From JBLNDJ01 sp050261515 (lineage in GTDB: Bacteria; Acidobacteriota; Terriglobia; Bryobacterales; Bryobacteraceae), in contig JBLNDJ010000018.1 of assembly GCA_050261515.1 (NCBI GenBank), positions 1-64,000 of the forward strand: a DNA stretch of 64,000 nt, read 5' to 3'. Positions 34,677 through 44,212 of the stretch are shown in pieces. Position 1 is the first letter of the stretch; each line of letters begins with the position of its first letter. A program made the translations under genes and the position numbers. Under the pieces are notes generated by a model. It was not told the origin of the DNA. It was given only the letters and a program-made list of their open reading frames with translations, and made no database searches.

Positions 34677-37600
34677 GTGCTGAAACGCATCATCGATTTC
34701 CATCTCGAGCATCGCTGGTTCGTCCTCATCGGCGTCTTCGGCATTGTCGCCGCGGGTCTCTACGCCATGCTGCAAATCCCGATGGACGCGTTCCCCGACC
34801 TCACGAACAACCAGGTCGTCATCAGCGCGGATTGCCCCGGCATGGCGCCGGCCGAGGTGGAGCAGCTCGTCACGTTCCCCATCGAGACGTCTCTGATGGG
34901 CATTCCGAAAACGCAGGGGATCCGCTCCATCTCAAAGCTCGGTCTCTCGATCGTGACAACCACCTTCGACGATTCCGTCCCCACCTACTTCGCGCGCCAG
35001 CTCGTCAATGAGAAACTTCAGGAAGCACGCACGCGGCTGCCCGAGGGAGTCGAGCCCACGCTCGGGCCCGTCGCCACGGCGTTCGGCGAGGTGTATCAGT
35101 ACACGCTCGAAGGCCGGGGCTACTCCGCGATGGACCTGAAGACGCTGCACGACTGGCAGATCCGCAACCAGATGCGCACCATCCCGGGCGTGAACGAGAT
35201 CAACTCCTGGGGAGGCGAGACGCGGCAATACCAGGTGGTGCTCGATCCGGCCCGCCTGCGCGCCTACGGGCTCACGCTCCGCGACGTCTTCGACCGCATC
35301 CGCGAGAACAACGGCAACTTCGGCGGGGGCTACATCGAGCACGCCGCCGAGCAGTACACCGTGCGCGGCATAGGGCGCGCCGCCTCCACGCGCGACCTCG
35401 AAGAGATCGTGCTCGCATCGAAAGCGGGCACGCCCGTCATGCTGCGCGATGTCGCGCAAATCACCGTGGGCCCGATGCAACGCCAGGGCGCGGTGCTGCG
35501 CGACGGCAAGGGCGAAACGGTCTCGGGCATGGTGATCATGCTCAAGGGCGAGAACGGCAAGCGCGTGATCGAGCGCGTGAAGGAACGCCTCGCCACCCTG
35601 CGCCTGCCGCCGGGCCTGCGCATCGTTCCGTTCTACGACCAGTCGGCCGTCATCGACCGCACCACCCACACCGTGACGAAGAACCTCATCGAAGGCGGCG
35701 TGCTCGTCATGCTGGTGCTGTTCCTGTTTCTCGGAAACGTACGCGCCGCCCTGATCGTCGCCGCCGTGATTCCGCTTTCGATGCTGGTGGCGTTTCTCGG
35801 CATGCAGGCGTTCGGCGTCAGCGCGAACCTGATGAGCCTGGGCGCGATCGATTTCGGCATGATCGTCGACGGCGCGGTGGTCATGATGGAAAACTCCATG
35901 CGCCGCCTGTCGAACCGCAACTCGAAGCTCGCGCCGTTCGAGGAAGTCCGCCAGAGCGCTTACGAGGTTGCACGCCCGATCCTCTTCGCGGTGGCGATCA
36001 TCATCGCGGTCTACATGCCGATCTTTTTCCTGGAAGGCGTGGAAGGCCGCATGTTCCGCCCCATGGCGATCACGGTCTGTTCGGCGCTGCTCGGCGCGGT
36101 GATCTTTGCCCTGACGGTAATCCCGGCCTCGATCTCCGTGCACTTCCGCACCCGCATGGCTGAGCATCGCGAAGGTTGGATGGAGCGGCTTCGGTCGGCC
36201 TACCTGCGCTGCCTCGAATTCCTGATCGCGCGCCGCGTGCCGACGGCCGCGGCCGCGCTGGCGCTGATCGTGGCCGCGGCCGGTTCGCTCGCATTCATCG
36301 GCACGGAGTTCATGCCGCGCCTGGACGAAGGTTCCATCCTGATCGAGACGCGCAAGCTGCCGGGCATCGCGCTTTCCGATTCCATCGCGATCAGCACGCG
36401 CGTGGAGCAGATCGTACGCTCGTTCCAGCCTGTCTCGGCCGTGGTCACTAAAATCGGGCGGCCGGATCTCGCGACTGAAGCGATGGGCATCAATCAGGGC
36501 GACGTCTACGTGCTGCTGCACCCGCGAGACCGGTGGCGCGGCTATCGCGATAAAGACCAGCTCATCGATGCCCTGTCGGCGGCGCTCGCCGGCGTGCCCG
36601 GTGTATCGTTCAACTTCACGCAGCCGATGGCGATGCGGCTCGACGAGGTCGTCTCAGGCATCAAGGCCGACGTTGCGGTCAAAATCTTCGGCGAGGATTC
36701 GCGTGTGCTCGAGCAGCAGGCCGAACGCACTCTGCGCGTTCTCTCGGGAGTGCGCGGCGCGGCCGACGCCCAGATGGAGATCATCTCAGGCGTCGCCGAG
36801 CTCACCGTCCAACCAGACCGCGCCCAGATGGCGCGCTACGGCCTGAACGTCTCCGACGTGCGGCAGGTGATCGAGACCGCCGTGGCCGGGCACGCGGTTT
36901 CCGATATGGTCGAGGGGCAGCGCCGGTTCGGGATCGTCGTCCGGCTTCCGGAACAATACCGGCGCGACACGCAAGCCTTGCGTGAGCTGCTGATCGCCGC
37001 GCCGGGCGGGGAACAGGTGCAACTGGGACAGGTCGCCAAAGTCGAAGCCGCGCGCGGGCCGGAGCAGATCTCGCGGGAGAACGGGATGCGGCGCATCGTG
37101 GTCCAGTGCAACGTGCGCGGTCGCGACCTCGGCGGCTTCGTGGCCGAAGCGCGCCAGCGCATCCAGTCCGCGGTGCCGTTGCCCGCGGGATACTCGATGG
37201 ATTGGGGCGGCCAGTTCGAGAACCAGGAGCGCGCCACCCGGCGCCTCATGATCGTGCTGCCCGCCGCGGTGCTGATCATTTTCGGACTGCTGTTTGCGAC
37301 GTTCAACTCCGTGCCCCAGGCGCTGCTGATTCTTCTGAACGTGCCGTTCGCGCTCGTCGGCGGCATCGCCGCGCTGTGGCTGCGCGGGCTCAATCTGAAC
37401 CTCTCGGCGTCGGTGGGTTTCATCGCGCTGTTCGGCGTCGCGGTGCTGAACGGCATCGTGATGGTGAGCCACATCAACGGGCTCCGCGAGCGCGGCCTGG
37501 GTTTGCGGAGCGCGCTGCTTGAAGGCGCTGGCGCGCGCCTGCGACCGGTTTTGATGACCGCACTTGTGGCGAGCCTCGGTTTCATCCCGATGGCCGTAGC

Positions 37601-37778
37601 GACGTCGGCCGGCGCGGAGGTGCAGCGGCCGCTCGCAACGGTCGTCATCGGCGGCCTGGTGACTTCTACGATTCTGACGCTGCTCGTCCTGCCGGTCGCC
37701 TACCCATGGTTTTCGCCGAAGGACCCGCCCGAAGGCGCGCTCACTTTTGATCGCGAAACGGCTGGAGCCGCCTTCTAA
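34677..37778 (+). CDS. Heavy-metal-type RND efflux permease (CzcA/CusA-like)
   Basis: 1033 residues with the 12-helix RND layout: one helix at the N-terminus, a large periplasmic loop, six helices, second loop, five helices. The HME signature DFGMIVDGAVVMMEN in helix 4 carries the proton-relay Asp residues of metal pumps. PNxxN-type FPDLTNNQVVI is typical of CzcA/CusA. It exports a divalent or monovalent metal ion; which one is not determined. The stop touches the response regulator start (A of TAATG). Confidence 0.92.
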   Translation: MLKRIIDFHLEHRWFVLIGVFGIVAAGLYAMLQIPMDAFPDLTNNQVVISADCPGMAPAEVEQLVTFPIETSLMGIPKTQGIRSISKLGLSIVTTTFDDSVPTYFARQLVNEKLQEARTRLPEGVEPTLGPVATAFGEVYQYTLEGRGYSAMDLKTLHDWQIRNQMRTIPGVNEINSWGGETRQYQVVLDPARLRAYGLTLRDVFDRIRENNGNFGGGYIEHAAEQYTVRGIGRAASTRDLEEIVLASKAGTPVMLRDVAQITVGPMQRQGAVLRDGKGETVSGMVIMLKGENGKRVIERVKERLATLRLPPGLRIVPFYDQSAVIDRTTHTVTKNLIEGGVLVMLVLFLFLGNVRAALIVAAVIPLSMLVAFLGMQAFGVSANLMSLGAIDFGMIVDGAVVMMENSMRRLSNRNSKLAPFEEVRQSAYEVARPILFAVAIIIAVYMPIFFLEGVEGRMFRPMAITVCSALLGAVIFALTVIPASISVHFRTRMAEHREGWMERLRSAYLRCLEFLIARRVPTAAAALALIVAAAGSLAFIGTEFMPRLDEGSILIETRKLPGIALSDSIAISTRVEQIVRSFQPVSAVVTKIGRPDLATEAMGINQGDVYVLLHPRDRWRGYRDKDQLIDALSAALAGVPGVSFNFTQPMAMRLDEVVSGIKADVAVKIFGEDSRVLEQQAERTLRVLSGVRGAADAQMEIISGVAELTVQPDRAQMARYGLNVSDVRQVIETAVAGHAVSDMVEGQRRFGIVVRLPEQYRRDTQALRELLIAAPGGEQVQLGQVAKVEAARGPEQISRENGMRRIVVQCNVRGRDLGGFVAEARQRIQSAVPLPAGYSMDWGGQFENQERATRRLMIVLPAAVLIIFGLLFATFNSVPQALLILLNVPFALVGGIAALWLRGLNLNLSASVGFIALFGVAVLNGIVMVSHINGLRERGLGLRSALLEGAGARLRPVLMTALVASLGFIPMAVATSAGAEVQRPLATVVIGGLVTSTILTLLVLPVAYPWFSPKDPPEGALTFDRETAGAAF

Positions 37779-38467
37779 TGCGCATTCTGCTGGTCGAAGA
37801 CGAAGAGGATTTCGCGAACCTGCTTGCCAAGGGACTCCGCGAGCACGCCTACGCGGTCGATATCGCGCTCGACGGCACGGCCGCGCTCGAGAAGGCCGCG
37901 GTCAACGCGTACGACCTCGTGCTCCTCGACGTGATGCTGCCCGGCGCGAGCGGCTTCGAGGTTTGCGCCGAGCTTCGCAAATCGGGCTTCACCGCGCCGG
38001 TCCTGATGCTGACCGCGCTCGACCGCCCCGAGGACCGCATCGCCGGCCTCGACACCGGCGCGGACGACTACCTCAGCAAGCCGTTCGACTTCGGAGAGCT
38101 GCTCGCGCGCATCCGCGCGCTGCTTCGCCGCACGCCGGGGCTGCTCGCGCCGGTCCTGCGGATCGACGATCTTGAGATCGACATGCGTGCGCGGCGCGTC
38201 GCGCGAGCGGGCGCCGAGGTCAGCCTGACGGCCAAGGAGTACGCGTTGCTCGAGTACCTCGCGCGCCGAGCCGGAGAGGTGGTGAGCCGCGAAGACATTT
38301 CCGAGCATGTCTGGGACGAGCGGTACGACCCGTTCTCGAACCTGATCGAAGTCTACGTGCAGAGGCTCCGCCGCAAGGTCGACGAGGGCTGCTCGAACAA
38401 GCTGCTGCACACGCACCGCGGCGAAGGTTACCGCCTGGGCAGCGTTCCGGAAGGGATCCGTGCTTAA
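37778..38467 (+). CDS. OmpR-family response regulator
   Basis: 229 residues. Receiver domain with acidic E7/D8, phosphoacceptor Asp51 in LVLLDVMLPG and Lys in DDYLSKPFD. The winged-helix domain includes LTAKEYALLEYLARRAGEVVSRE and VYVQRLRRKVD. It follows the metal pump directly and precedes its kinase, so it most likely controls the pump operon in response to metal. Confidence 0.92.
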   Translation: MRILLVEDEEDFANLLAKGLREHAYAVDIALDGTAALEKAAVNAYDLVLLDVMLPGASGFEVCAELRKSGFTAPVLMLTALDRPEDRIAGLDTGADDYLSKPFDFGELLARIRALLRRTPGLLAPVLRIDDLEIDMRARRVARAGAEVSLTAKEYALLEYLARRAGEVVSREDISEHVWDERYDPFSNLIEVYVQRLRRKVDEGCSNKLLHTHRGEGYRLGSVPEGIRA

Positions 38468-39827
38468 CTCGGTCCGCATACGGCTGACGCTCTGGCACAC
38501 GGGGATGCTCGCCCTGATCCTGGTGGTCTTCTCGGCGGGCGTCTACGCCCTCATCTCGCGAAGGCTCTACGGTGAGTTGGACAACACGCTGCAGTCGAGC
38601 CTCGACGTCATTTCGGCGTCTCTGAACCACGAGATCGAGGAGCACAAGGGGCCCGTCGAGGGCGAAAAGATGTTCCGGACCGTGCTGAACACGATTCACC
38701 ACTCGGCTTTTCCCCGCCAGGCGATCAGCGTGTTTTCAGGCGCCCGCCTCGTGGCCTCGAAACCCGGAACCGCCGGCGTGGTGTTGCGTGCCCCGCGCTC
38801 TCCCGCGGGAGGCCAGCGTGTGGCCACGCGGTCCATCTACATCCCGCTCGCGAACACGGCCTACCAGATCGCGATCGCCGAGCCGGTCGCGCGCACGCGA
38901 GCCGAGCTGGCGGCGGTCCGCGGCATCCTGATCGTCGCCATCCCGTTCGCGCTCGGGCTTGTGGCAATCGTGGGCTACATCCTCGCGCGCAAGAGCCTCT
39001 CGCCGGTGGTCGCGATGTCGAAACACGTCGAGCGCATCACCGCAGAACGCCTGGGCGAGCGACTCACGGTCGCCAACCCGCGCGACGAACTCGGCCGCCT
39101 CGCCGTCACGTTCAACGACCTGCTGCAACGGCTCGACCAGGCCTTCGACCAGCAGCGCCGCTTCATGGCGGACGCCTCGCACGAACTGCGCACGCCCATC
39201 TCGGTCTCGCGCACCGCCGCCGAAGTAACGCTCGACGGTCCGGACCGCCCCGCGCGCGAATACCGCGAAGCCCTCTCTGTGGTCGCGGCCCAGATGCAGC
39301 GCCTCACGCGCGTGGTGAACGACATGTTCACGCTTGCGCGCGCCGATTCGGGAGCGTACGTGCTGCAGCGAAGCTCGTTCTATCTGAACGACGTGATCGA
39401 GGAGGCGCTCACGGCCGCCCGCCTGCTGGCCGCGCCCAAGCGCATCGCGCTGCGCAGCGGACCCCTCACCGAATCCCCCTATTTCGGCGACGAAGACCTC
39501 ATCCGGCAGCTCATTCTGATCCTGCTCGACAACGCGATCAAATATACACCGGAAGGGGGAACGGCCGAGATCCGCCTCGAGCCCGGCTACTCGATCGTCG
39601 TCGCAGACAGCGGCGTCGGAGTGCCCGAAGAAGCGCGAGAGAAGATCTTCGACCGCTTTTTCCGCGTGGACAAGGCCCGCTCGCGTTCGTCCGCGAATAG
39701 CAGCGGCGGCGCCGGGCTGGGTCTGTCGATCGCGCGCTGGATCACCGGCGTCCACGGAGGAACGGCTACGCTTCGCTCCTCGGAACCGGGCCGCGGCAGC
39801 GTCTTTGTGGTGGAGTTGCCCGCGTAG
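38460..39827 (+). CDS. Membrane sensor histidine kinase
   Basis: 455 residues. Two transmembrane helices (about 13-33 and 158-180) flank a periplasmic sensor of some 120 residues, then HAMP, H-box FMADASHELRTPIS with phospho-His about residue 241, N-box LILLDNAIKYTPEGG and G-boxes DSGVGVPEEAREKIFDRFF and GGAGLGLSIA. Partner of the upstream regulator, overlapping its gene by 8 bases. CusS/CzcS-like by context. Confidence 0.9.
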   Translation: MLNSVRIRLTLWHTGMLALILVVFSAGVYALISRRLYGELDNTLQSSLDVISASLNHEIEEHKGPVEGEKMFRTVLNTIHHSAFPRQAISVFSGARLVASKPGTAGVVLRAPRSPAGGQRVATRSIYIPLANTAYQIAIAEPVARTRAELAAVRGILIVAIPFALGLVAIVGYILARKSLSPVVAMSKHVERITAERLGERLTVANPRDELGRLAVTFNDLLQRLDQAFDQQRRFMADASHELRTPISVSRTAAEVTLDGPDRPAREYREALSVVAAQMQRLTRVVNDMFTLARADSGAYVLQRSSFYLNDVIEEALTAARLLAAPKRIALRSGPLTESPYFGDEDLIRQLILILLDNAIKYTPEGGTAEIRLEPGYSIVVADSGVGVPEEAREKIFDRFFRVDKARSRSSANSSGGAGLGLSIARWITGVHGGTATLRSSEPGRGSVFVVELPA

Positions 39828-40421
39828 CTACGCGCGAAGCCGCAGATAGTCCTTCACGCGCACCGCGATGTACAGCAGGACGAATACGGCCGCCGACACC
39901 AGCGCGAGCTGCGCGGCGTGCGTCTTCACGTACGTGAGCGGCGCGGTTCCCATCTGCGATCCAAGCCAGGCGAGGCCGAAGTAGCGCAGCGCGCGCGCCG
40001 CGGCGATGATCAACACAAACACCATGCGGCGCATTCCGAGAGCGCCCGCTGACAGCACGAAAATTTTCACCGGCAGCGGCGCGGGGATGAAGACCGGAAT
40101 GAAGACGGCCAGCCCGCCGTAGTGATGGAACCACGCGCGGAAGCGTTTCGGCCAGCCCTCCTGCGTGCGGCGGTCGAGCAGTTCCTCGCCGCCCTTGCGC
40201 CCCACGGAGTAAAGGAAGTAGTTGCCGGCTACAGATCCGGCGACCGCGAGAGCCGCCGCGAGATATCCTCTCGCGGGGTCTCGCGTCGCCATGATCACGA
40301 TGAGGGCGTCCACGCCCTCCATGATTGGAATGCCGGCCGAGTCCAGGAAAGCCAGGACGAGCGCACCCCACGGGCCCCAGGTGAGCAGCGTCGCGAAGAC
40401 AGCCTGGACCCAGTGCTTCAA
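39828..40421 (-). CDS. DedA/VTT-domain membrane protein
   Basis: 197 residues, mostly hydrophobic, with the VTT (SNARE-associated) core: AGIPIMEGVDALIVI, then AVAGSVAGNYFLYSVGRKGG and FIPVFIPAPLPVKIFVLSAG. DedA proteins move or scramble lipids such as undecaprenyl phosphate. It ends one base after the kinase gene on the other strand. Its ATG overlaps the stop of the FAH-family gene. Confidence 0.82.
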   Translation of the reverse strand: MKHWVQAVFATLLTWGPWGALVLAFLDSAGIPIMEGVDALIVIMATRDPARGYLAAALAVAGSVAGNYFLYSVGRKGGEELLDRRTQEGWPKRFRAWFHHYGGLAVFIPVFIPAPLPVKIFVLSAGALGMRRMVFVLIIAAARALRYFGLAWLGSQMGTAPLTYVKTHAAQLALVSAAVFVLLYIAVRVKDYLRLRA

Positions 40422-41182
40422 GGCTTCACGAGCCGGTTTTCCAGCTCTCCCACGCCGTCGATCACCACGCGCACAACCTGGCCGGGCTGCATCGGGCTGA
40501 TACCGGAAGGCGTGCCGGTCGCGATCAGGTCGCCGGGCTCGAGCGTCATGAACTCGGTGACGAACTCGATGATCCGCGCCACCGGATACACCATGTCGCT
40601 TGCCGGCGCTTCCTGCTTTTTGATGCCGTCGACGAAAGTGCGCACGATGAGCTTGTCGAATTTCACTTCATCGCGCGGCACGATCCACGGCCCCACCGGG
40701 CAAAACGTGTCGAACCCCTTGGCGCGCGCCCACTGGTCGTCCTTGGCCTGGAGGTCGCGCGCGGTTACGTCGTTCACGACGGTGTAGCCGAGGATGTAAT
40801 CGTTCGCCTCTTCGAGCCGCACGTTGCGTGCGCGGCGGCCGATCACGACCCCGAGTTCGCCCTCGTGATCCACGCGCTTCGAAATCGGCGGGTAGACGAT
40901 GTTGTCGCCGTGCGCCAGCAGCGAGGACGGCGGCTTCAAAAAAATCAACGGCTCGGGCGGAACTTCGCTGCCGCTCTCGGCGGCGTGCTCGCGATAGTTC
41001 TTGCCCACGCAGACGATCTTGGTCGGCGAGCAGGGCGGGAGCAGGCGCACGTCCTTCAGGGCGTAGCTCCGGCTGCCCTCGCGGACGGTGTCGCCTTCGA
41101 CCACTCCGTGTTTCACCTCGGGCGAACTGTCCGGGGTGGTCGGGGAAAGACTGCGGTTCAGGCTGAATCGAATCTGTTTCAT
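40418..41182 (-). CDS. Fumarylacetoacetate hydrolase-family protein
   Basis: 254 residues: a short N-terminal domain, then the FAH catalytic fold with CVGKNYREHAAE, the metal ligands in VDHEGELGVVIG (two Glu) and an Asp in VNDVTARDLQ, and the C-terminal EPGDLIATGTPSG. The family covers fumarylpyruvate/acylpyruvate hydrolases and oxaloacetate tautomerase. Specificity is undetermined. Overlaps its upstream neighbour (ATGA) and downstream DedA gene. Confidence 0.87.
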   Translation of the reverse strand: MKQIRFSLNRSLSPTTPDSSPEVKHGVVEGDTVREGSRSYALKDVRLLPPCSPTKIVCVGKNYREHAAESGSEVPPEPLIFLKPPSSLLAHGDNIVYPPISKRVDHEGELGVVIGRRARNVRLEEANDYILGYTVVNDVTARDLQAKDDQWARAKGFDTFCPVGPWIVPRDEVKFDKLIVRTFVDGIKKQEAPASDMVYPVARIIEFVTEFMTLEPGDLIATGTPSGISPMQPGQVVRVVIDGVGELENRLVKP

Positions 41183-42147
41183 AGATGGCTCAGGGGGGCG
41201 GTCGCCTCGGCAGCTGTGGATTTCTCGCTTTCGTTGCCGATGCGATCCACCGAGGATACCGCGTAACGGTAGCGCTTGCCCGGCTCAACGGCGCGGTCGC
41301 TGTAGGCGGGCGCGTCGAGCGGGCCCGCAAGTTTCTGAAGCGGGCCGTCGCCCGCGGCGCGGTAGAGCACGTAGCCGCGGAAATCGGGCTCGCTGTTCGG
41401 GCTCCAGCTCAGCTCGATTCCCGAAACGCCCGCGATTGCGGAGACGTCGGCCGGCACGGCGGGCGGGAAGCGGTCCTCGGGCGTAATCGATACGGGCTCG
41501 GATGTCTCGCTCTGCGCTTCGGAATCGCCCGTCCTTACGAACGCCCGCACGGCGTACTGATACGTTTTTCCGTACTCGGCCGCGGCATCGATGTACTCCG
41601 GCGTCTTGACGCTGCCGGCCTCGACGGGCTTCTGGTCCGCCGGGCCCTGCTTCATCACGCGGTACTCCGCGGCTGCGCCGGGCTGCGCGGCCCATGTGAG
41701 TCGCACGCCTTTGGCGGTGGGCTCCGCCTTCACCGCGGGCCGGGCGAGCGGCGGTATCACTTTCAGGCGCACCGTGTTCGACCATTCGCTGAAGCGGCCC
41801 TGCTTGCCCGCGGTGCGCACGCGGACCAGGATCTCCTGGCCGGTCCATTCGCGCACCGGCACTTCGACGTGCACCGGCCCGGGCTCTTCCGCGGGCGTCT
41901 CGATCCGCCGCTCGCCCGCGCGCAGGTCCACTTCCTGAAGCTTCCGCAGCGGCGCGCCGTCGGTGGCCTCGCCGGGCGCGGTGAAGCTGATGACGAGCCT
42001 GTCGCCGCGTTCGATCGCGCTGAGGTCTGAAACCGGAACGGGAATCATGAGCGACGGAGGCTTCGGCGGGGCCACGTATGCGCACGAGCACAACATCGCC
42101 GCCAGGCCGCCGGCCGCGAGCAGAAAAAGACGCCGCCGCACTTGCAT
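41179..42147 (-). CDS. Fibronectin type III lipoprotein
   Basis: 322 residues with a lipobox LCSC (residues 19-22), so likely a lipoprotein. Two or more Fn3-type domains follow: PLARPAVKAEPTAKGVRLTWAAQ and SAIAGVSGIELSWSPNSEPDFRGYVLYR. Probably a cell-envelope structural protein. It starts one base after hslU and overlaps the FAH gene by ATGA, giving a tightly packed operon with no clear functional theme. Confidence 0.75.
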   Translation of the reverse strand: MQVRRRLFLLAAGGLAAMLCSCAYVAPPKPPSLMIPVPVSDLSAIERGDRLVISFTAPGEATDGAPLRKLQEVDLRAGERRIETPAEEPGPVHVEVPVREWTGQEILVRVRTAGKQGRFSEWSNTVRLKVIPPLARPAVKAEPTAKGVRLTWAAQPGAAAEYRVMKQGPADQKPVEAGSVKTPEYIDAAAEYGKTYQYAVRAFVRTGDSEAQSETSEPVSITPEDRFPPAVPADVSAIAGVSGIELSWSPNSEPDFRGYVLYRAAGDGPLQKLAGPLDAPAYSDRAVEPGKRYRYAVSSVDRIGNESEKSTAAEATAPLSHL

Positions 42148-42148
42148 C

Positions 42149-43507
42149 CTACAGGATGTACCGCGTCAGGTCCTGGTCCTTCAGGACATCGGCCAGTTGC
42201 TGCCGCACGTACGGCGCATCAATCTTGATGTTCTTCTTTTTCAGGTCCGGCCCTTCGAAGGAGATCTGGTCGAGCACCTTCTCCATGATCGTGTGGAGCC
42301 TGCGCGCGCCGATGTTCTCGTGCGCCTGGTTGACCTGCGCCGCGATCCGCGCGACTTCCTCGAGCGCCTCCTCGGTGAACGTGAGCTTGATGCCCTCGGT
42401 CTCGAGCAGGGCCGTGTACTGCTTGATCAGCGCGTTTTTGGGCTCCTTGAGAATGCGTATGAAATCTTCCTGCGTGAGCGACTTCAGCTCGACGCGGATG
42501 GGGAAGCGCCCCTGCAACTCGGGAATCAGGTCCGACGGCTTCGAGACGTGGAACGCTCCGGCCGCTATGAACAGGATGTGGTCCGTGCGAACGAACCCGT
42601 AGCGCGTATTGACCGTCGTGCCTTCGACAATCGGCAGGATGTCTCGCTGCACGCCTTCGCGGCTGACGTCGGGACCGTGGCCGCTCTCGCGCCCCGCGAT
42701 CTTGTCCACCTCGTCGAGGAAGATGATGCCGCTGCGCTCCACGCGCTCGAGCGCCACGCGCGTCACCTGGTCCATGTCGATCAGCTTCTGCTCTTCTTCC
42801 TGCACCAGGTAGTCGAGCGCTTCGGCCACGCGCAGCTTGCGTTTCCGCGTGCGCGTGCCGAACAGGCCGGGGAGGACGTCCTTCAGGTTGATGTCCATCT
42901 CCTCGATGCCCTGCTGCGTGGAGATCTCGAACGTCGGCCCGCGGTCCTTCACGTCGATTTCGACCAGCCGGTCGTCGAGCTTGCCCTGGTGCAGCTTCTC
43001 GCGCAGCTTCTCGCGCGTGCGCTCGGCGGTTTCGGTGGCCTCGGGCTGCGGGGGCATGAGCAGGTCGAGCAGCCGCTCCTCGGCGTTCTTCTCGGCGCGG
43101 TCGGCCACTTCGTCCAGCCGCTCCTCGCGAATCATCTCGATCGCGATATCGACCAGGTCGCGGATCATCGACTCGACATCGCGGCCCACGTAGCCGACCT
43201 CAGTGAACTTGCTTGCTTCGACTTTGAGGAACGGCGAGTTGGCGAGCTTCGCAAGGCGCCGCGCAATCTCGGTCTTGCCGACGCCCGTGGGGCCGATCAT
43301 GAGGATGTTCTTCGGCATCACCTCGTCGGCCAGATCCGGATCGAGTTTCTGGCGGCGTATGCGGTTGCGCAGCGCGACGGCGACCGCGCGCTTGGCGTCG
43401 TTCTGCCCGACGACGTACTTGTCGAGCTCGCGCACGATTTCGCGTGGAGTCAGTTCGTCGAGCACGGGCTCTTCCTCGATCGACTGGCTGGGAAGATAAA
43501 TTACCAT
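42149..43507 (-). CDS. hslU: HslU, ATPase subunit of the HslUV protease
   Basis: 452 residues. Walker A is GPTGVGKT near residue 71 and Walker B is IIFLDEVDKI. The pore segment GYVGRDVESMIRDL and the I-domain (about 110-235) are present, as is the C-terminal tail DLTRYIL that inserts into HslV. It unfolds substrates for HslV in the cytoplasm. Starts three bases after hslV. Confidence 0.95.
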   Translation of the reverse strand: MVIYLPSQSIEEEPVLDELTPREIVRELDKYVVGQNDAKRAVAVALRNRIRRQKLDPDLADEVMPKNILMIGPTGVGKTEIARRLAKLANSPFLKVEASKFTEVGYVGRDVESMIRDLVDIAIEMIREERLDEVADRAEKNAEERLLDLLMPPQPEATETAERTREKLREKLHQGKLDDRLVEIDVKDRGPTFEISTQQGIEEMDINLKDVLPGLFGTRTRKRKLRVAEALDYLVQEEEQKLIDMDQVTRVALERVERSGIIFLDEVDKIAGRESGHGPDVSREGVQRDILPIVEGTTVNTRYGFVRTDHILFIAAGAFHVSKPSDLIPELQGRFPIRVELKSLTQEDFIRILKEPKNALIKQYTALLETEGIKLTFTEEALEEVARIAAQVNQAHENIGARRLHTIMEKVLDQISFEGPDLKKKNIKIDAPYVRQQLADVLKDQDLTRYIL

Positions 43508-43510
43508 TGC

Positions 43511-44050
43511 TTATCCCAGTTCCTCGTAAGTGACATTGTCGTTGGTGTAGATGCAGATCGAGCCCGCGATTTCCATGGCTTCTTCGGCGATGCGGCGGGC
43601 TTCGAGCTTCGTATTGCGGATGAGCGCGGTGGCGGCGGCTTTCGCGAACGGCCCGCCCGATCCGATCGCAGCGATGCCGCCGTCCGGCTCAATGACGTCG
43701 CCGCTGCCGCTGAGGATGTAGGTGTTGTTCACGTCGGCGACCAGCAGGAGCGCCTCGAGGTGGCGGAGCATCTTGTCGGTGCGCCAGTCCTTGGCCAGCT
43801 CGACGACGGCGCGCGACAGGTTGCCGTTGTGCTGTTCGAGCTTCGACTCGAAGCGTCCGAACAGGGCGAAGGCGTCGGCCGTGGAGCCGGCGAACCCGGC
43901 GAGCAGCTTGTCGTTATACAAGCGCCTGATCTTCTTCGCCGAAGCCTTCAGCACTTCCTGGCCCAGCGTAACCTGCCCATCTCCGGCCATCACAACTTTG
44001 CCGTTCCGTCGCACACAAAGGACGGTCGTCGACCGTATCCGGTTTTTCAT
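43511..44050 (-). CDS. hslV: HslV, peptidase subunit of the HslUV protease
   Basis: 179 residues of the proteasome-beta fold. The active-site Thr lies in STTVLCVRRNGKVVMAGDGQ after a seven-residue leader, so removal of a short prosequence is expected. Also visible: GFAGSTADAFALFGRFE and IGSGGPFAKAAA. Forms the double hexamer proteolytic chamber with HslU. It heads the minus-strand chain down to the DedA gene. Confidence 0.95.
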   Translation of the reverse strand: MKNRIRSTTVLCVRRNGKVVMAGDGQVTLGQEVLKASAKKIRRLYNDKLLAGFAGSTADAFALFGRFESKLEQHNGNLSRAVVELAKDWRTDKMLRHLEALLLVADVNNTYILSGSGDVIEPDGGIAAIGSGGPFAKAAATALIRNTKLEARRIAEEAMEIAGSICIYTNDNVTYEELG

Positions 44051-44212
44051 GGGTACTACTGCATTTTATCCCGACCTGCCCCCGCGCCGCGTGAAGGAGG
44101 AATCCTGAGGCCCACGGGCCGCCCTGGGCTATCTTTGAATCAGGCGTGTGATTACGCCTTTGCCGGCGTACGCTAGGATTGTGACTACCGCCGGGGACGG
44201 CATCGACGAATC

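Noticed and set aside
41963..44176. 737-residue plus-strand frame
   Set aside because: Antisense shadow of the Fn3 lipoprotein, hslU and hslV genes.
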